Origin: Actinotignum urinale DSM 15805
GTDB taxonomy: Bacteria; Actinomycetota; Actinomycetes; Actinomycetales; Actinomycetaceae
NCBI RefSeq assembly: GCF_000420445.1
Contig: NZ_ATUY01000009.1
Span: forward strand, 25,193-89,192
Direction of reading: 5' to 3'
DNA length: 64,000 nt
Part shown: positions 53,907 through 61,946 of the stretch, piece by piece
Numbering within the stretch: position 1 is the stretch's first letter
Layout: every line of letters starts with the position of its first letter
Translations under genes and position numbers: made by a program
The notes under the pieces: model-generated
The model's database searches: none
The model's input: the letters and a program-made list of their open reading frames with translations, nothing else
Told to the model about the DNA's origin: nothing

Positions 53907-56036
53907 ATGAGTACAAAACATCCTTGGTTCGACGCCTCTAAATCACCGCGCGAACGGGCTGAGTTGCTGGTAGAAGCAATGACGCTAGAACAGAAGATCG
54001 CCCAACTTCATGGCGCGATGAAAACTATCAATATCTATGACTTGGTCAACCAGGGCGAGACGGCCGAAGAGATGGAGCAACTTGTCGCCCAGATTCGGTT
54101 GGAGCGCCATGTCAAGGGCATTGAGGAGCTGGGTATCCCACGGTTCCGCATCACCAACGGGCCCGTCGGCGTAGGCATGGGCGACGGCACCCCAAGCCCG
54201 CCCGCCACTGCCCTGCCAATGACCATCGGCGTTGCCGCGTCCTTCGATACCGAGCTCGCCTACAAGTACGGCGACGTGATCGGTGAGGAGACCGCAACTC
54301 TCGGCCAGCACGTGCTGGAGGGGCCAGCGGTTAACCTGCACCGCACCAGCATCGCGGGCCGCAACTTCGAGTACTTCTCCGAAGACCCCTACCTGTCAGG
54401 TGTGATGGGCATTGAGGTAACGAAGGCCATCCAGAGCCACGACATCATCGCGATGGTTAAGCACTACGTGCTCAACGATCAGGAGGACGAGCGTTTCCGC
54501 CACAACATTGAGGTTGACGAGAACGTATTCCGCGAGCTCTATCTGTTGCCGTTCGAGATGGTGGTTAAGGACAGCAAGGTCGCCTCCGTCATGAGCGCCT
54601 ACAACCGCATCCGCGGCGTCTACGCCACCGAGTACTACTACTCGCTGACCACGATTTTGCGTGATGAGTGGGGCTTCGACGGCTACGTCCAGTCCGACTT
54701 CTGGTCGACCCGCTCTGCGGCACCCTCGCTTAATGCCGGCCTTGACCACGAGATGCCGGACGCCAAGTGGCTGAACGAAGAGAACATCAAGGCCGCGCTG
54801 CAGGACACCTCTCTTGAAGAGAAGACCATCGACCGCGCGCTGATCCGCCGCTACACGCAGATGTTCCGTTTCAACCAGTTCGGTAAGCCGTACAACCCAG
54901 GCGAGATCGACGCCAAGAAGAACGGCCAGATCTCCCGCGAGCTCGGCTCCCAGATGGCCGTGTTGCTGCGCAACGACGACGGTCTGCTTCCGGTCACCGA
55001 GCCGAAGGGCACCATCGCAATCATCGGTCAGCAGACGTTCGCAGGCCAGGCTTGCCAGGGCGGTGGCGGTTCGTCCAAGGTCGACCCGCTGTACACCGTA
55101 GACCCGGCTCCGGGCATGGAGGACGTGCTCAAGGAGATGGGCTCGGACGCCAAGGTCAACCTGGTTGTCGTTGCCAACGACCTGTCCAACCTGGACGAAG
55201 CCAAGGCGGTCGCCAAGGAAGCCGATCTGGTTGTTCTGATGGCTGGCCTGGTGGCCACCGAGGGCGCCGACATGAAGAACGCCAACATGTTCAACGACCA
55301 GAACAAGATGCTCGACGAGCTGCTTGGCCTCAACAACAAGACCGTCGTTGTGATGAAGGACTCCGCTCCCGTGCTCATGCCTTGGCAGGACAAGGCCCCG
55401 ACTATTCTTGAGGTTTGGAACCAGGGCACCGAGGACGGCCACGTCGTCGCAGATCTTCTCTTCGGTCGCATCAACCCGTCCGGCAAGGTTCCGACCACCT
55501 ACCCGGCTCGCGAAGAGGACACCATTTACTACAACCATCCGGAGCGCCACCCAGGCGTGGAAGAGGATGCCGGCTACCCGGTCATTCGCTACTCCGAGGG
55601 CTTGAATATGGGCTACCGCTGGTGGCAGTCGCAGGGCATCAAGCCGCTGTTCGCTTTCGGACACGGCCTGTCCTACACCACCTTCGAGCTCAGCGATGTT
55701 GCGGTAGACACGAAGAAGCTCACCGACGCCCCCGTCACCGTGACCGCCAAGGTGACCAACACCGGCGATCGCGCTGGCGCTGAGGTCGTCCAGGTCTACC
55801 TGGGCATCCCCGAGGACGGTCAGCCGCCGAAGCGTCTGGTTGGTTTCGCTAAGGTTGAGCTTGAGCCCGGCGAGAGCAAGACCGCGTCCATCGTCATTGA
55901 CCCGGCCGCCACCAACCACCCGTTCGGTGTCTGGTGCAACGCCAAGCACGATTTCGTTATCCGCGATGGCGAATACAAGGTTTACGTGGGCACCTCGAGC
56001 GAGGACACTCCGTTCACCGAAACCATCACGCGCTAA
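53907..56036 (+). CDS. GH3 family beta-glycosidase (beta-glucosidase or beta-xylosidase)
   Basis: The 709-residue cytoplasmic enzyme (no signal peptide) has the GH3 N-terminal barrel (RFRITNGPVGVGMGDG near 90, GPAVNLHRTSIAGRNFEYFS near 140, KHYVLNDQE near 190), the nucleophile region YVQSDFWSTRSA near 265, the C-terminal sandwich and a fibronectin III-like domain (EVVQVYLGIPEDGQPPKRLV near 635). The gene is more GC-rich, with more G/C in third positions, than the core genes to the left, suggesting transfer from a higher-GC actinobacterium such as Bifidobacterium. It ends in a classic UUCG-loop terminator. It could use plant-derived oligosaccharides together with the pentose genes. Confidence 0.9.
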   Translation: MSTKHPWFDASKSPRERAELLVEAMTLEQKIAQLHGAMKTINIYDLVNQGETAEEMEQLVAQIRLERHVKGIEELGIPRFRITNGPVGVGMGDGTPSPPATALPMTIGVAASFDTELAYKYGDVIGEETATLGQHVLEGPAVNLHRTSIAGRNFEYFSEDPYLSGVMGIEVTKAIQSHDIIAMVKHYVLNDQEDERFRHNIEVDENVFRELYLLPFEMVVKDSKVASVMSAYNRIRGVYATEYYYSLTTILRDEWGFDGYVQSDFWSTRSAAPSLNAGLDHEMPDAKWLNEENIKAALQDTSLEEKTIDRALIRRYTQMFRFNQFGKPYNPGEIDAKKNGQISRELGSQMAVLLRNDDGLLPVTEPKGTIAIIGQQTFAGQACQGGGGSSKVDPLYTVDPAPGMEDVLKEMGSDAKVNLVVVANDLSNLDEAKAVAKEADLVVLMAGLVATEGADMKNANMFNDQNKMLDELLGLNNKTVVVMKDSAPVLMPWQDKAPTILEVWNQGTEDGHVVADLLFGRINPSGKVPTTYPAREEDTIYYNHPERHPGVEEDAGYPVIRYSEGLNMGYRWWQSQGIKPLFAFGHGLSYTTFELSDVAVDTKKLTDAPVTVTAKVTNTGDRAGAEVVQVYLGIPEDGQPPKRLVGFAKVELEPGESKTASIVIDPAATNHPFGVWCNAKHDFVIRDGEYKVYVGTSSEDTPFTETITR

Positions 56037-56049
56037 GCTCGCGTTAATC

Positions 56050-56080
56050 GGAGGAGCACCTTCGGGTGCTCCTCCTTTTA
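56050..56080 (+). terminator. UUCG-loop terminator of the GH3 gene
   Basis: GGAGGAGCACC-TTCG-GGTGCTCCTCC is a perfect 11-bp stem with a stable tetraloop, followed by TTTTA. Confidence 0.95.
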
Positions 56081-56129
56081 TGTTTCCGGGAGATCTGCTC
56101 CGCTTTTAATAACAACGCGGTTGTCTAGA

Positions 56130-56485
56130 ATGACTGTTATGACTACCTCTCGTGATTCTTCGGTTTTGGTGTTGGTTAATCTGCAGAACGATTATCTTCC
56201 CGGCGGATCGCTCGGCACTAAGATGGGCAATGTTGCTACCTCCGCCGTCGCGGATTATGTGCGCGAGCATGGCAATGACTACGCCTACATCGTGGCCACC
56301 AAAGACTGGCACATCGACCCGGGCACGCACTTCTCGGATAACCCGGATTTCGTGGACTCCTGGCCCCCGCACTGCGTGAAGGGTACCACGGGCGCTGACT
56401 TCGGTTCCCAGATCGACGTATCTGCGGTTGACGAGGTCTTTTACAAGGGCGAATACGAGGCCGCCTATTCGGGCTTCGCACATCA
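56130..56485 (+). pseudogene. truncated nicotinamidase/isochorismatase-like gene
   Basis: The frame encodes about 115 residues of a PncA-like hydrolase: VLVLVNLQNDYLPGGSLGTK near the start and ATKDWHIDPGTHFSDNPDF with the metal-binding Asp-His-His set, then HCVKGTTGADF. Homology stops at about 56485, where the sequence becomes the antisense of a phage tape-measure gene. The catalytic Cys half is missing. The position of the catalytic Asp (DVQND in PncA) is Asn here (NLQND). Confidence 0.8.
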
Positions 56486-56692
56486 CCAAAAAAAGCGGGT
56501 CTTCGAACTGGTACCGTCCATCTGCGAACCCAGCTCATCTACAGCATTTTCTAGGTGTCCGGTGTCCTTAGCAACAGTTTTCGCGTCATCACCCGCACCG
56601 TCAGCCTCATCGGCAAACTTGGAAAGAGCAGAATTATTCTCTTTAAGCTCACCCTCAAGGCCAATCTTCAAACCAAAACTTGAGTCAGCCAT
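56483..56692 (-). pseudogene. phage tail tape-measure protein, N-terminal fragment
   Basis: The frame opens MADSSFGLKIGLEGELKENN and continues as an alpha-helical segment with ALSKFADEADGAGDDAKTVA, typical of the first residues of tape-measure proteins. It breaks off after about 65 residues at the junction with the truncated nicotinamidase gene. Confidence 0.65.
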
Positions 56693-56761
56693 GAGCGTTT
56701 ACCTCTTAAAATAGTTATGAGATAATCAGTGAACGAACACGTAAAAGGGGAAAGGGCGAAT

Positions 56762-56947
56762 ATGGGAAAGAGTAATGCGCGAGTGCGTAACTGGTTGATG
56801 TTGATAGCTGTTGGGCTATTAATTGCAGCTATCTGTTTTGCTGTTTTCGGGTTCACGCACGTGATTTCGCCGGTCACCGCTATCGGAAATACTGCTGGTT
56901 TTCTGATAACTAGCCTGGTCGTAGGTTTTTTCGCGTTGCGTAAATGA
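56762..56947 (+). CDS. small two-helix membrane protein
   Basis: The 61-residue protein starts MGKSNARVRNWLMLIAVGLL and has two hydrophobic helices (LMLIAVGLLIAAICFAVFGF and a second near 40-58). No family is recognised. The ATG at 56762 has an AAAGGG box. Its stop overlaps the hydrolase start (ATGA), so the two form a unit running opposite to the phage genes on both sides. Confidence 0.6.
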   Translation: MGKSNARVRNWLMLIAVGLLIAAICFAVFGFTHVISPVTAIGNTAGFLITSLVVGFFALRK

Positions 56948-57567
56948 ACGATGCCCAAAAAGTAGTGTTCTTGCACGGGTTGGGTGAAACCTGTGATGTT
57001 TGGAACCCGGTAATAAAACAACTTCCACAAACCGAGTGCATAGCTCTAGACATTTTGAGAATGAAACAGTCGCTGGCTTGCTGGTCGCTTGAAGACGTAT
57101 GTACCCAGATTGCTGACTCGCTGACCGAACCAGTTCACCTGGTCGGGCTATCGTTGGGTGCAGTGATTGCTTTAAATATCGCGATCACCCATCCAGATAA
57201 GGTGTCTTCACTGTTTGTTTCAGCTCCGCAAGCTAAACTCCCAAAAATGTTGATGAATCTGCAAAAGACACTAATGCGAGTTTTACCAACAAAATGGGTC
57301 TGTCCGCCACGTCTTAGCAAACCTGAGCTGCTGGGAGTGCTCGATAGTTTGAAAGATTTAGACCTCACTTCGCAGCTAGCAGCTTTATCGATGCCCGTAA
57401 CTGTGGTTTGCGGTAGTAAAGATAAAGTAAATCTGCCTGCTGCCCGCAGAATCTCAAGCCTTATCCCCACGGCTCACCTAGAGGTTATCCAAGGGGCAGG
57501 GCACCAGTGGCACGTCGCCCATCCTCAGCTATTCGCCTGTTATCTCACTAAACATTTAGCCCGCTAA
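56944..57567 (+). CDS. alpha/beta hydrolase
   Basis: The 207-residue protein has VVFLHGLGETCDVWNPVI near the N-terminus (oxyanion loop), nucleophile GLSLGAVIAL (Ser near 65), VVCGSKDKV (catalytic Asp near 160) and QGAGHQWHV (His near 186). It is a compact, complete esterase/peptidase-type hydrolase of unknown substrate. It is coupled to the small membrane protein upstream. The pair sits where phage tail-assembly genes would be expected, inside a degraded phage block. Confidence 0.82.
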   Translation: MNDAQKVVFLHGLGETCDVWNPVIKQLPQTECIALDILRMKQSLACWSLEDVCTQIADSLTEPVHLVGLSLGAVIALNIAITHPDKVSSLFVSAPQAKLPKMLMNLQKTLMRVLPTKWVCPPRLSKPELLGVLDSLKDLDLTSQLAALSMPVTVVCGSKDKVNLPAARRISSLIPTAHLEVIQGAGHQWHVAHPQLFACYLTKHLAR

Positions 57568-57638
57568 ACCCCAGCAGGAATAATATCGTCAATAAACCAG
57601 ATGCGTTTCGGCCTGGCTGGTATGGGTTTTGCTGTCAT
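57564..57638 (-). pseudogene. first codons of a phage tail-assembly gene
   Basis: An ATG with an AGGAAA box opens a frame MTAKPIPARPKRIWFIDDII that reaches a TAG after 24 codons, at the junction with the opposite-strand hydrolase. It follows the major-tail gene, the usual place of the tail chaperone gene, so it is probably the 5' stub of that gene. Confidence 0.45.
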
Positions 57639-57653
57639 GGCTTTCCTGCTTTT

Positions 57654-58077
57654 CTAGTTGTTTGTCGGTTTAGTGTTGCTTGTAGTGGCAGGCTCATACA
57701 CCTGGGTGTACCAGCCAGTAATGGTTTCTGGCTTGACGCCGACCGCTCCTTCGGTGACTTCGGCTTTCCACGGGTGTGCCACCATCCTCAGAAGTGCTGA
57801 TAAGTACCCCGTTAGCGTCCATTCTCGCACCAGTTAAGGCAGCTGCCGCCTCTGCCCCCAGATCATCAACCCCAAGAGTGTGCGTTCCAGATTTGAATTC
57901 CTTGACAATCTCGGATGCCCCGTCATCGGCATACAGGATCGCTTCAGCGACCTCGACGGAGAGTTCAGCACTGATAGCTTTGGCCAGCGGTTTAGGGATG
58001 GCATAGGTTTCCTCACCGCTAGTGGGATCTTCGCTAATGCTCGCGTAGTAGAGCTTGTCTAAACCAATGGTTGCCAT
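57654..58077 (-). pseudogene. phage major tail protein, frameshifted
   Basis: The first frame starts MATIGLDKLYYASISEDPTS and continues to STSEDGGTP, typical of phi13-type major tail proteins. At about 57785 the coding signal moves to another phase (VAHPWKAEVTEGAVGVKPET, ITGWYTQVYEPATT) and ends at a TAG at 57654. A single-base indel explains this. Confidence 0.7.
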
Positions 58078-58089
58078 GGTGTTTCTCCT

Positions 58090-58437
58090 TTATAGGTTGT
58101 AAGAATGGTAGGTGGCGATGTCGATTGAATAATGGTGGTAGCCGGTATCGTCCTCGTATCCGATATAGTGCCTGCCTGTAATAACCAGGCGAGCGCTAAT
58201 TAGAGCTTTCGTGATCTGGTCTCTTAGAGCTAAGTAGTTGGTTTTCGTGAACAGGCTGATTCGGGCTTGTTCTATTTCGACGCCTGGGGTGTTGTCGGCG
58301 AAGATCTCGAAAGAATCTGTTAACGGGGTGAAGACTAGATACGTGTCTGGGGCTGGGGAATCGGTGTAGCAGCTGACTGCATAGGCGAGCTCAAGTTGTT
58401 TAGCGATGTGGCTTAGGTTTTCTAAAAGCCCGCTCAT
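58090..58437 (-). CDS. phage tail-completion-type protein
   Basis: The 115-residue protein contains TPLTDSFEIFADNTPGVEIE and LRDQITKALISARLVITGRH, and ends YEDDTGYHHYSIDIATYH. The length, the content and the place between a gp10-like gene and the major tail gene fit a tail completion/terminator protein. The ATG overlaps the previous stop (ATGA). Confidence 0.65.
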   Translation of the reverse strand: MSGLLENLSHIAKQLELAYAVSCYTDSPAPDTYLVFTPLTDSFEIFADNTPGVEIEQARISLFTKTNYLALRDQITKALISARLVITGRHYIGYEDDTGYHHYSIDIATYHSYNL

Positions 58438-58871
58438 GGTTTCACCTGCTGGATTCGCGCGGCGAGGGTTTGTTTCATTGCGGTGATTGCGGCTCGCTTG
58501 GTTTGTGAACGCGTGGGGGCTAGGAAGGGTCTAGCGGGCTGGTTGGAGCGTCCGTGTTCTAGAACGTTAGCGATTAGTGCGTTAGCTCTACCATCGTCTC
58601 GGTTTTCGGCGAAACCAACTTTGACGTTGTAGTCTCCGCGGCTATTGACTTTTACTGGCGCGGTTCCTAGCGCTTTGGCGAGCTGACCGGTAGAGCGGGA
58701 GGGCTGTTTTGTATTCGAACCGATTGCTGCAGAAAGGTTAGAGCGCATACGCGGCTCCACGATATTAGCCCCGGCTTTAAGTACTTGCTCAGCGGAGTTA
58801 TCAATGAGGCTGCTGGCTGAGTCGAGTGCGTCAATGAAATCGTTGGGAAGCTTGATTTGTACTCTAGCCAT
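58434..58871 (-). CDS. HK97 gp10-like phage protein
   Basis: The 145-residue protein has the HK97 gp10 pattern: an N-terminal helix (FIDALDSASSLIDNSAEQVL), then KVGFAENRDDGRANALIANV and LEHGRSNQPARPFLAPTRSQ, where QPARPFLAP is the family hallmark. It acts in head-tail joining or tail completion. It overlaps both neighbours. Confidence 0.8.
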   Translation of the reverse strand: MARVQIKLPNDFIDALDSASSLIDNSAEQVLKAGANIVEPRMRSNLSAAIGSNTKQPSRSTGQLAKALGTAPVKVNSRGDYNVKVGFAENRDDGRANALIANVLEHGRSNQPARPFLAPTRSQTKRAAITAMKQTLAARIQQVKP

Positions 58872-59203
58872 CAGGGTGCTCCTTCTGCTTCGGTGCGGTG
58901 AGCCAAAATCTCGACATAGCGGCCGAGGTATTCGACAGCATCAATAACGTACCTGCCATGTGCGGAGCTGATTTGCATCGCCTCGGTTATTTTTATGCCG
59001 GGTATTGATCGGATCCTAAATAACAGGTCTGCTTTGGTGTAGGCGGCGCGGTTGACCCACGCACCACTTGCGTGCCGCACTTCCATATATGCGCGCACCG
59101 AAGCTATAACCTCGTCACCAGTCGTGGCGAACCCGGCAGCGTCCTTAACCACTACAGGTTGTATCAGGTCGATGTGCTCGCTCATTTTGCCTAGCGTTGC
59201 CAC
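58871..59203 (-). CDS. phage head-tail adaptor (SPP1 gp16-like)
   Basis: The 110-residue protein reads MSEHIDLIQPVVVKDAAGFA, VRAYMEVRHASGAWVNRAAY and RYVIDAVEYLGRYVEILAHR, the pattern of head-closure adaptor proteins. The start is GTG at 59203 with AAAGG upstream, or the ATG six codons later. Confidence 0.75.
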   Translation of the reverse strand: MATLGKMSEHIDLIQPVVVKDAAGFATTGDEVIASVRAYMEVRHASGAWVNRAAYTKADLLFRIRSIPGIKITEAMQISSAHGRYVIDAVEYLGRYVEILAHRTEAEGAP

Positions 59204-59218
59204 AAGGCGCGCCTTTCT

Positions 59219-59365
59219 TTAGATTTTCCAGTCCCGATCCAGACGAAGCAGGGTGTTGACTGCGTTCCACACGGCGCGGGCAGCAGCGGTTTTATCTGCC
59301 CAAAACCCGGCGGTTGCTCCATCCCTGGATTCGTAGAAATGGGTGGCGAGCATGATAATGCCTTG
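59219..59365 (-). pseudogene. phage gp6-like head-tail connector, C-terminal fragment
   Basis: A short frame (MLATHFYESRDGATAGFWAD, then AARAVWNAVNTLLRLDRDW) matches the C-terminal end of gp6-like connectors and stops 15 bp before the adaptor gene. Upstream, at about 59355, it runs into an asparagine synthetase fragment, so its 5' half was removed. Confidence 0.65.
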
Positions 59366-59765
59366 CCGGAATCAGGATCATAGTAGCGTTCAATCTGCAT
59401 TTTCCCGTGACCATAAGTAAAACAGTGACCCTCTTTAAGCTTGAACACACCTTTAAAGAAAGTTTCATTAATCGCCGGGTACTGGAAAGTCATATACGGT
59501 TTTAACGCGTCCGGGTTTAGTTCTTTCACGAACTGTGGGTGAGGTAGCATCGCCTTAATTTCGGAAGCATAAAAGAAGATACCGTTCATTTGAGCGTAAT
59601 AAAAAGGCTTGATCCCAAAGTGGTCTCGCGCCCCAAACAATTCCTGCTTCTGCTTATCCCAAATAACGAACGCGAACATTCCCCGCAGATGCTGCAGTAT
59701 TCCCTTACCCCACTCTTCGTATCCGTGAAGGATAACCTCGGTGTCGCTCTTACTTTTAAACTGAT
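59350..59765 (-). pseudogene. asnB: internal fragment of asparagine synthetase B
   Basis: The frame reads SKSDTEVILHGYEEWGKGIL, MFAFVIWDKQKQELFGARDH and GIKPFYYAQMNGIFFYASEI, then YPAINETFFKGVFKLKEGHC and IERYYDPDSGKA. This is the second half of the glutaminase domain of AsnB. Both the N-terminal Cys and the synthetase domain are missing. It is joined to phage DNA on the left and to a GC-rich kinase shard on the right. Confidence 0.85.
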
Positions 59766-59787
59766 GTCCCGTGGCTCACCCGTGCAG

Positions 59788-60105
59788 CTACGGGGCGAAC
59801 TCCTCGGAGACGAGCGCGGCGACCTCTGCTGGCGTGCTGTGGTCTGTGTCGACGACGAGGTCGTACGAAGAGAGCTGATGGAGTTCTCGCGCTAGTTGCT
59901 CGTGGTCGCCGAGGTGCCAGGTCAAGGCGCGGTGCCGGCTCAGGGTGTACCGGCCGCGCAGTCGATGTTCTGCCACCTCCAACGACGCTGTGAGGGGCAC
60001 AATCCGAAGGTGTGGAGCTCGAAGCACTGTTCGTAGCGCTCCATGTCCTCGGCTTTGGTGATGACTCCCGCGATGATCGGCGTCCGCGGACCAGTTTGGC
60101 GGTAG
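59788..60105 (-). pseudogene. P-loop kinase-like fragment, frameshifted
   Basis: The C-terminal frame reads APHLRIVPLTASLEVAEHRL, RALTWHLGDHEQLARELHQL and VVDTDHSTPAEVAALV, the end of a small P-loop nucleotide kinase. Upstream text (AGVITKAEDMERYEQ) continues in another phase, and the P-loop itself is absent. The base composition is strikingly GC-rich. Confidence 0.6.
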
Positions 60106-60489
60106 TTCTTTCATACCGCGCGAATGTTGTCAGCCTCTGTCAGGACGTTTTGAGGGTCCGTGGGGGCCGGAGGCCGGTGCCCAGCGGTGATATGGAGGGC
60201 GCAGCCATGGGGCGCGGTGCTCGGGTGTCATTTCGCGGTGCGCCGAGTTGGTTCAATCCGAGACCGGTGTGAGCCGTCTGCCGATGACGACCTGGTCGTT
60301 GGCAGACGGCACACGGAACCCACTCTCATGCCAATGAGCGGACTCGTCGGTCGGGCGTCGCCGAGTTGTACTGGCGGTCCAGCAGCTTCATCGGGGAGAG
60401 CGTCGCGGTCATGGGAGTAGGTATCTGGCATCCCACGGCTTCGGGGGCCGCAACCCGGGTCGGCACGCCGTGGAGCCGGGATCCGCCTC
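60106..60489. other. GC-rich gap without a gene
   Basis: The gap lies between the kinase relic and the sugar porter. Apart from the terminator hairpin at 60273-60310 I see nothing identifiable. Confidence 0.5.
60273..60310 (-). terminator. hairpin beyond the sugar-porter gene
   Basis: GCCGTCTGCC and GGCAGACGGC form a perfect 10-bp stem, with a further internal ACGAC/GTCGT pairing in the loop. It lies 180 bp after the porter stop; there is no T-run. Confidence 0.6.
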
Positions 60490-61923
60490 TCACTCCGCAG
60501 CAACGCTGCTGCGCATGTCCTCGATCTCGACTCCTGAGGTCTCCCGGACGAAACGACGCACCAGGAAGAACGCCACCAGGGCGCTGACCGCGTAGAACCC
60601 ATACGCCACGGACAACGAGAGGGCTGCCAGCACCGGGAACGTGGCCGAGACCAGGAAGTTCGCGATCCAGTTGACGGCGGTGGCCACGCTCATCGCTGCG
60701 CCTCGGATCCGATTGGGGAACATCTCGCCCAGGAGCACCCACATCACCGATCCCCAGGTGGTGCCGAAGAAGGCGACGAAGAGCAGAGAGGCCACCAGAG
60801 CGATGATCCCCCAGGGCTCGGGCAGCACCACCGCGCCATCTGCGGTGACGGCCTGGGAGAACGCGATCGCCATGGCCCCGAGTGTTGCCGCCATTCCGAG
60901 TGCTCCGACGATGAGCAGTCGGCGCCGTCCGACCCTGTCGATGATCAGCAGGGAGAGGACGGTGGATCCGATATTGATGAGTGAGGTGATCGCCGTGACG
61001 CCCAGGGCGTTGGACTCGTCGAAGCCCACCGAGCGCCAGAGAGTCGTCGAGTAGTAGAAGATGACGTTGATGCCGACGAACTGCTGGGCAACCGCCACCA
61101 GGATCCCGACCCACACGATCGGTTGCAGCCCGAGCGCCGCACCTCGAAGGTCGCTGAGCCGCATCCGGCGGGTGTCGCCCAGCGACCTTCTGATCCTCTC
61201 GATGGTCTCGGGGATGTCATCGGCCGCTCCGACCCGGCGCAGGATTTGCGCAGCGTCCGCTTCTCGACCTATGGCGACCAGGAATCGCGGAGATTCGGGA
61301 ACCCGCAGTGCGAACACCCCGTACACGAGGGCGGGCAGCGCCTCGGCGACAAACATCCATCGCCAGGCGGGGATCCCCAGCCAGAGGTTCTCGGCGGCAC
61401 CGCCGGCGGTCCAGGCCATCGCCGCATTCACGAAGAGTGCTGCAGCGATGCCGACGACCCCCGCGAGGCCTTGCAAAGAGGAGAGTTTCCCACGCGACCG
61501 AGCCGGTGCCACTTCGGCGATGTAGGTGGGGGCGATGACGGATGCGTTCCCGACGCCGATGCCTCCGATGATCCTCCAGAGGATGAAGTCGATGGTCCCG
61601 AAAGCAGTCGCGCTACCGATCGCCGAGATGAGGAAGAGGATCGCGGCGACCACCATCAGTCGGGTACGCCCGAAGCGGTTCGCGAGAGAGCCTGCGAACC
61701 AGGCACCGACGACGCAGCCCAGCAGCGCGGAGGAGACGGCGAAACCCCTCATGCCGGTGCTCAGGCCGAAGTGGTCGGAGAGGGCATCGATGCCGCCGTT
61801 GATCACCGCGGTGTCGTAGCCGAAGAGAAAGAAGCCGAGAGCCGCCGTGCAGGCGATCGAGACGAGTCCGGGGCCTCCCGCGGTGGACGCGGGGGCCGGG
61901 CGAGGTGCAGAGGGTGATGTCAT
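60490..61923 (-). CDS. MFS sugar porter (SP family)
   Basis: The 477-residue protein has twelve hydrophobic helices and the sugar-porter signatures GYDTAVINGGIDAL near 37, NRFGRTRLMV near 81, APTYIAEVAPARSRGKLSSL near 136, VPESPRFLVAIGRE near 226, and RVGRRRLLIVG near 325. It probably imports glucosides or the maltose/sucrose-like substrates cleaved by the adjacent glucosidase. I use the ATG at 61923 with AAGG 8 nt upstream (61926 is also possible); the upstream 70 codons overlap the glucosidase gene. The very high GC content differs from the left half of the window. Confidence 0.9.
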   Translation of the reverse strand: MTSPSAPRPAPASTAGGPGLVSIACTAALGFFLFGYDTAVINGGIDALSDHFGLSTGMRGFAVSSALLGCVVGAWFAGSLANRFGRTRLMVVAAILFLISAIGSATAFGTIDFILWRIIGGIGVGNASVIAPTYIAEVAPARSRGKLSSLQGLAGVVGIAAALFVNAAMAWTAGGAAENLWLGIPAWRWMFVAEALPALVYGVFALRVPESPRFLVAIGREADAAQILRRVGAADDIPETIERIRRSLGDTRRMRLSDLRGAALGLQPIVWVGILVAVAQQFVGINVIFYYSTTLWRSVGFDESNALGVTAITSLINIGSTVLSLLIIDRVGRRRLLIVGALGMAATLGAMAIAFSQAVTADGAVVLPEPWGIIALVASLLFVAFFGTTWGSVMWVLLGEMFPNRIRGAAMSVATAVNWIANFLVSATFPVLAALSLSVAYGFYAVSALVAFFLVRRFVRETSGVEIEDMRSSVAAE

Positions 61924-61946
61924 CATGAGGTCCTTACTTAGGTGGG

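Noticed and set aside
54396..55949. 517-codon open frame opposite the GH3 gene
   Set aside because: It is the antisense shadow of a GC-rich gene: long because G/C third positions avoid stops. Its translation (Val/Leu/Arg/Asp rich) has no domain and no ribosome-binding site.
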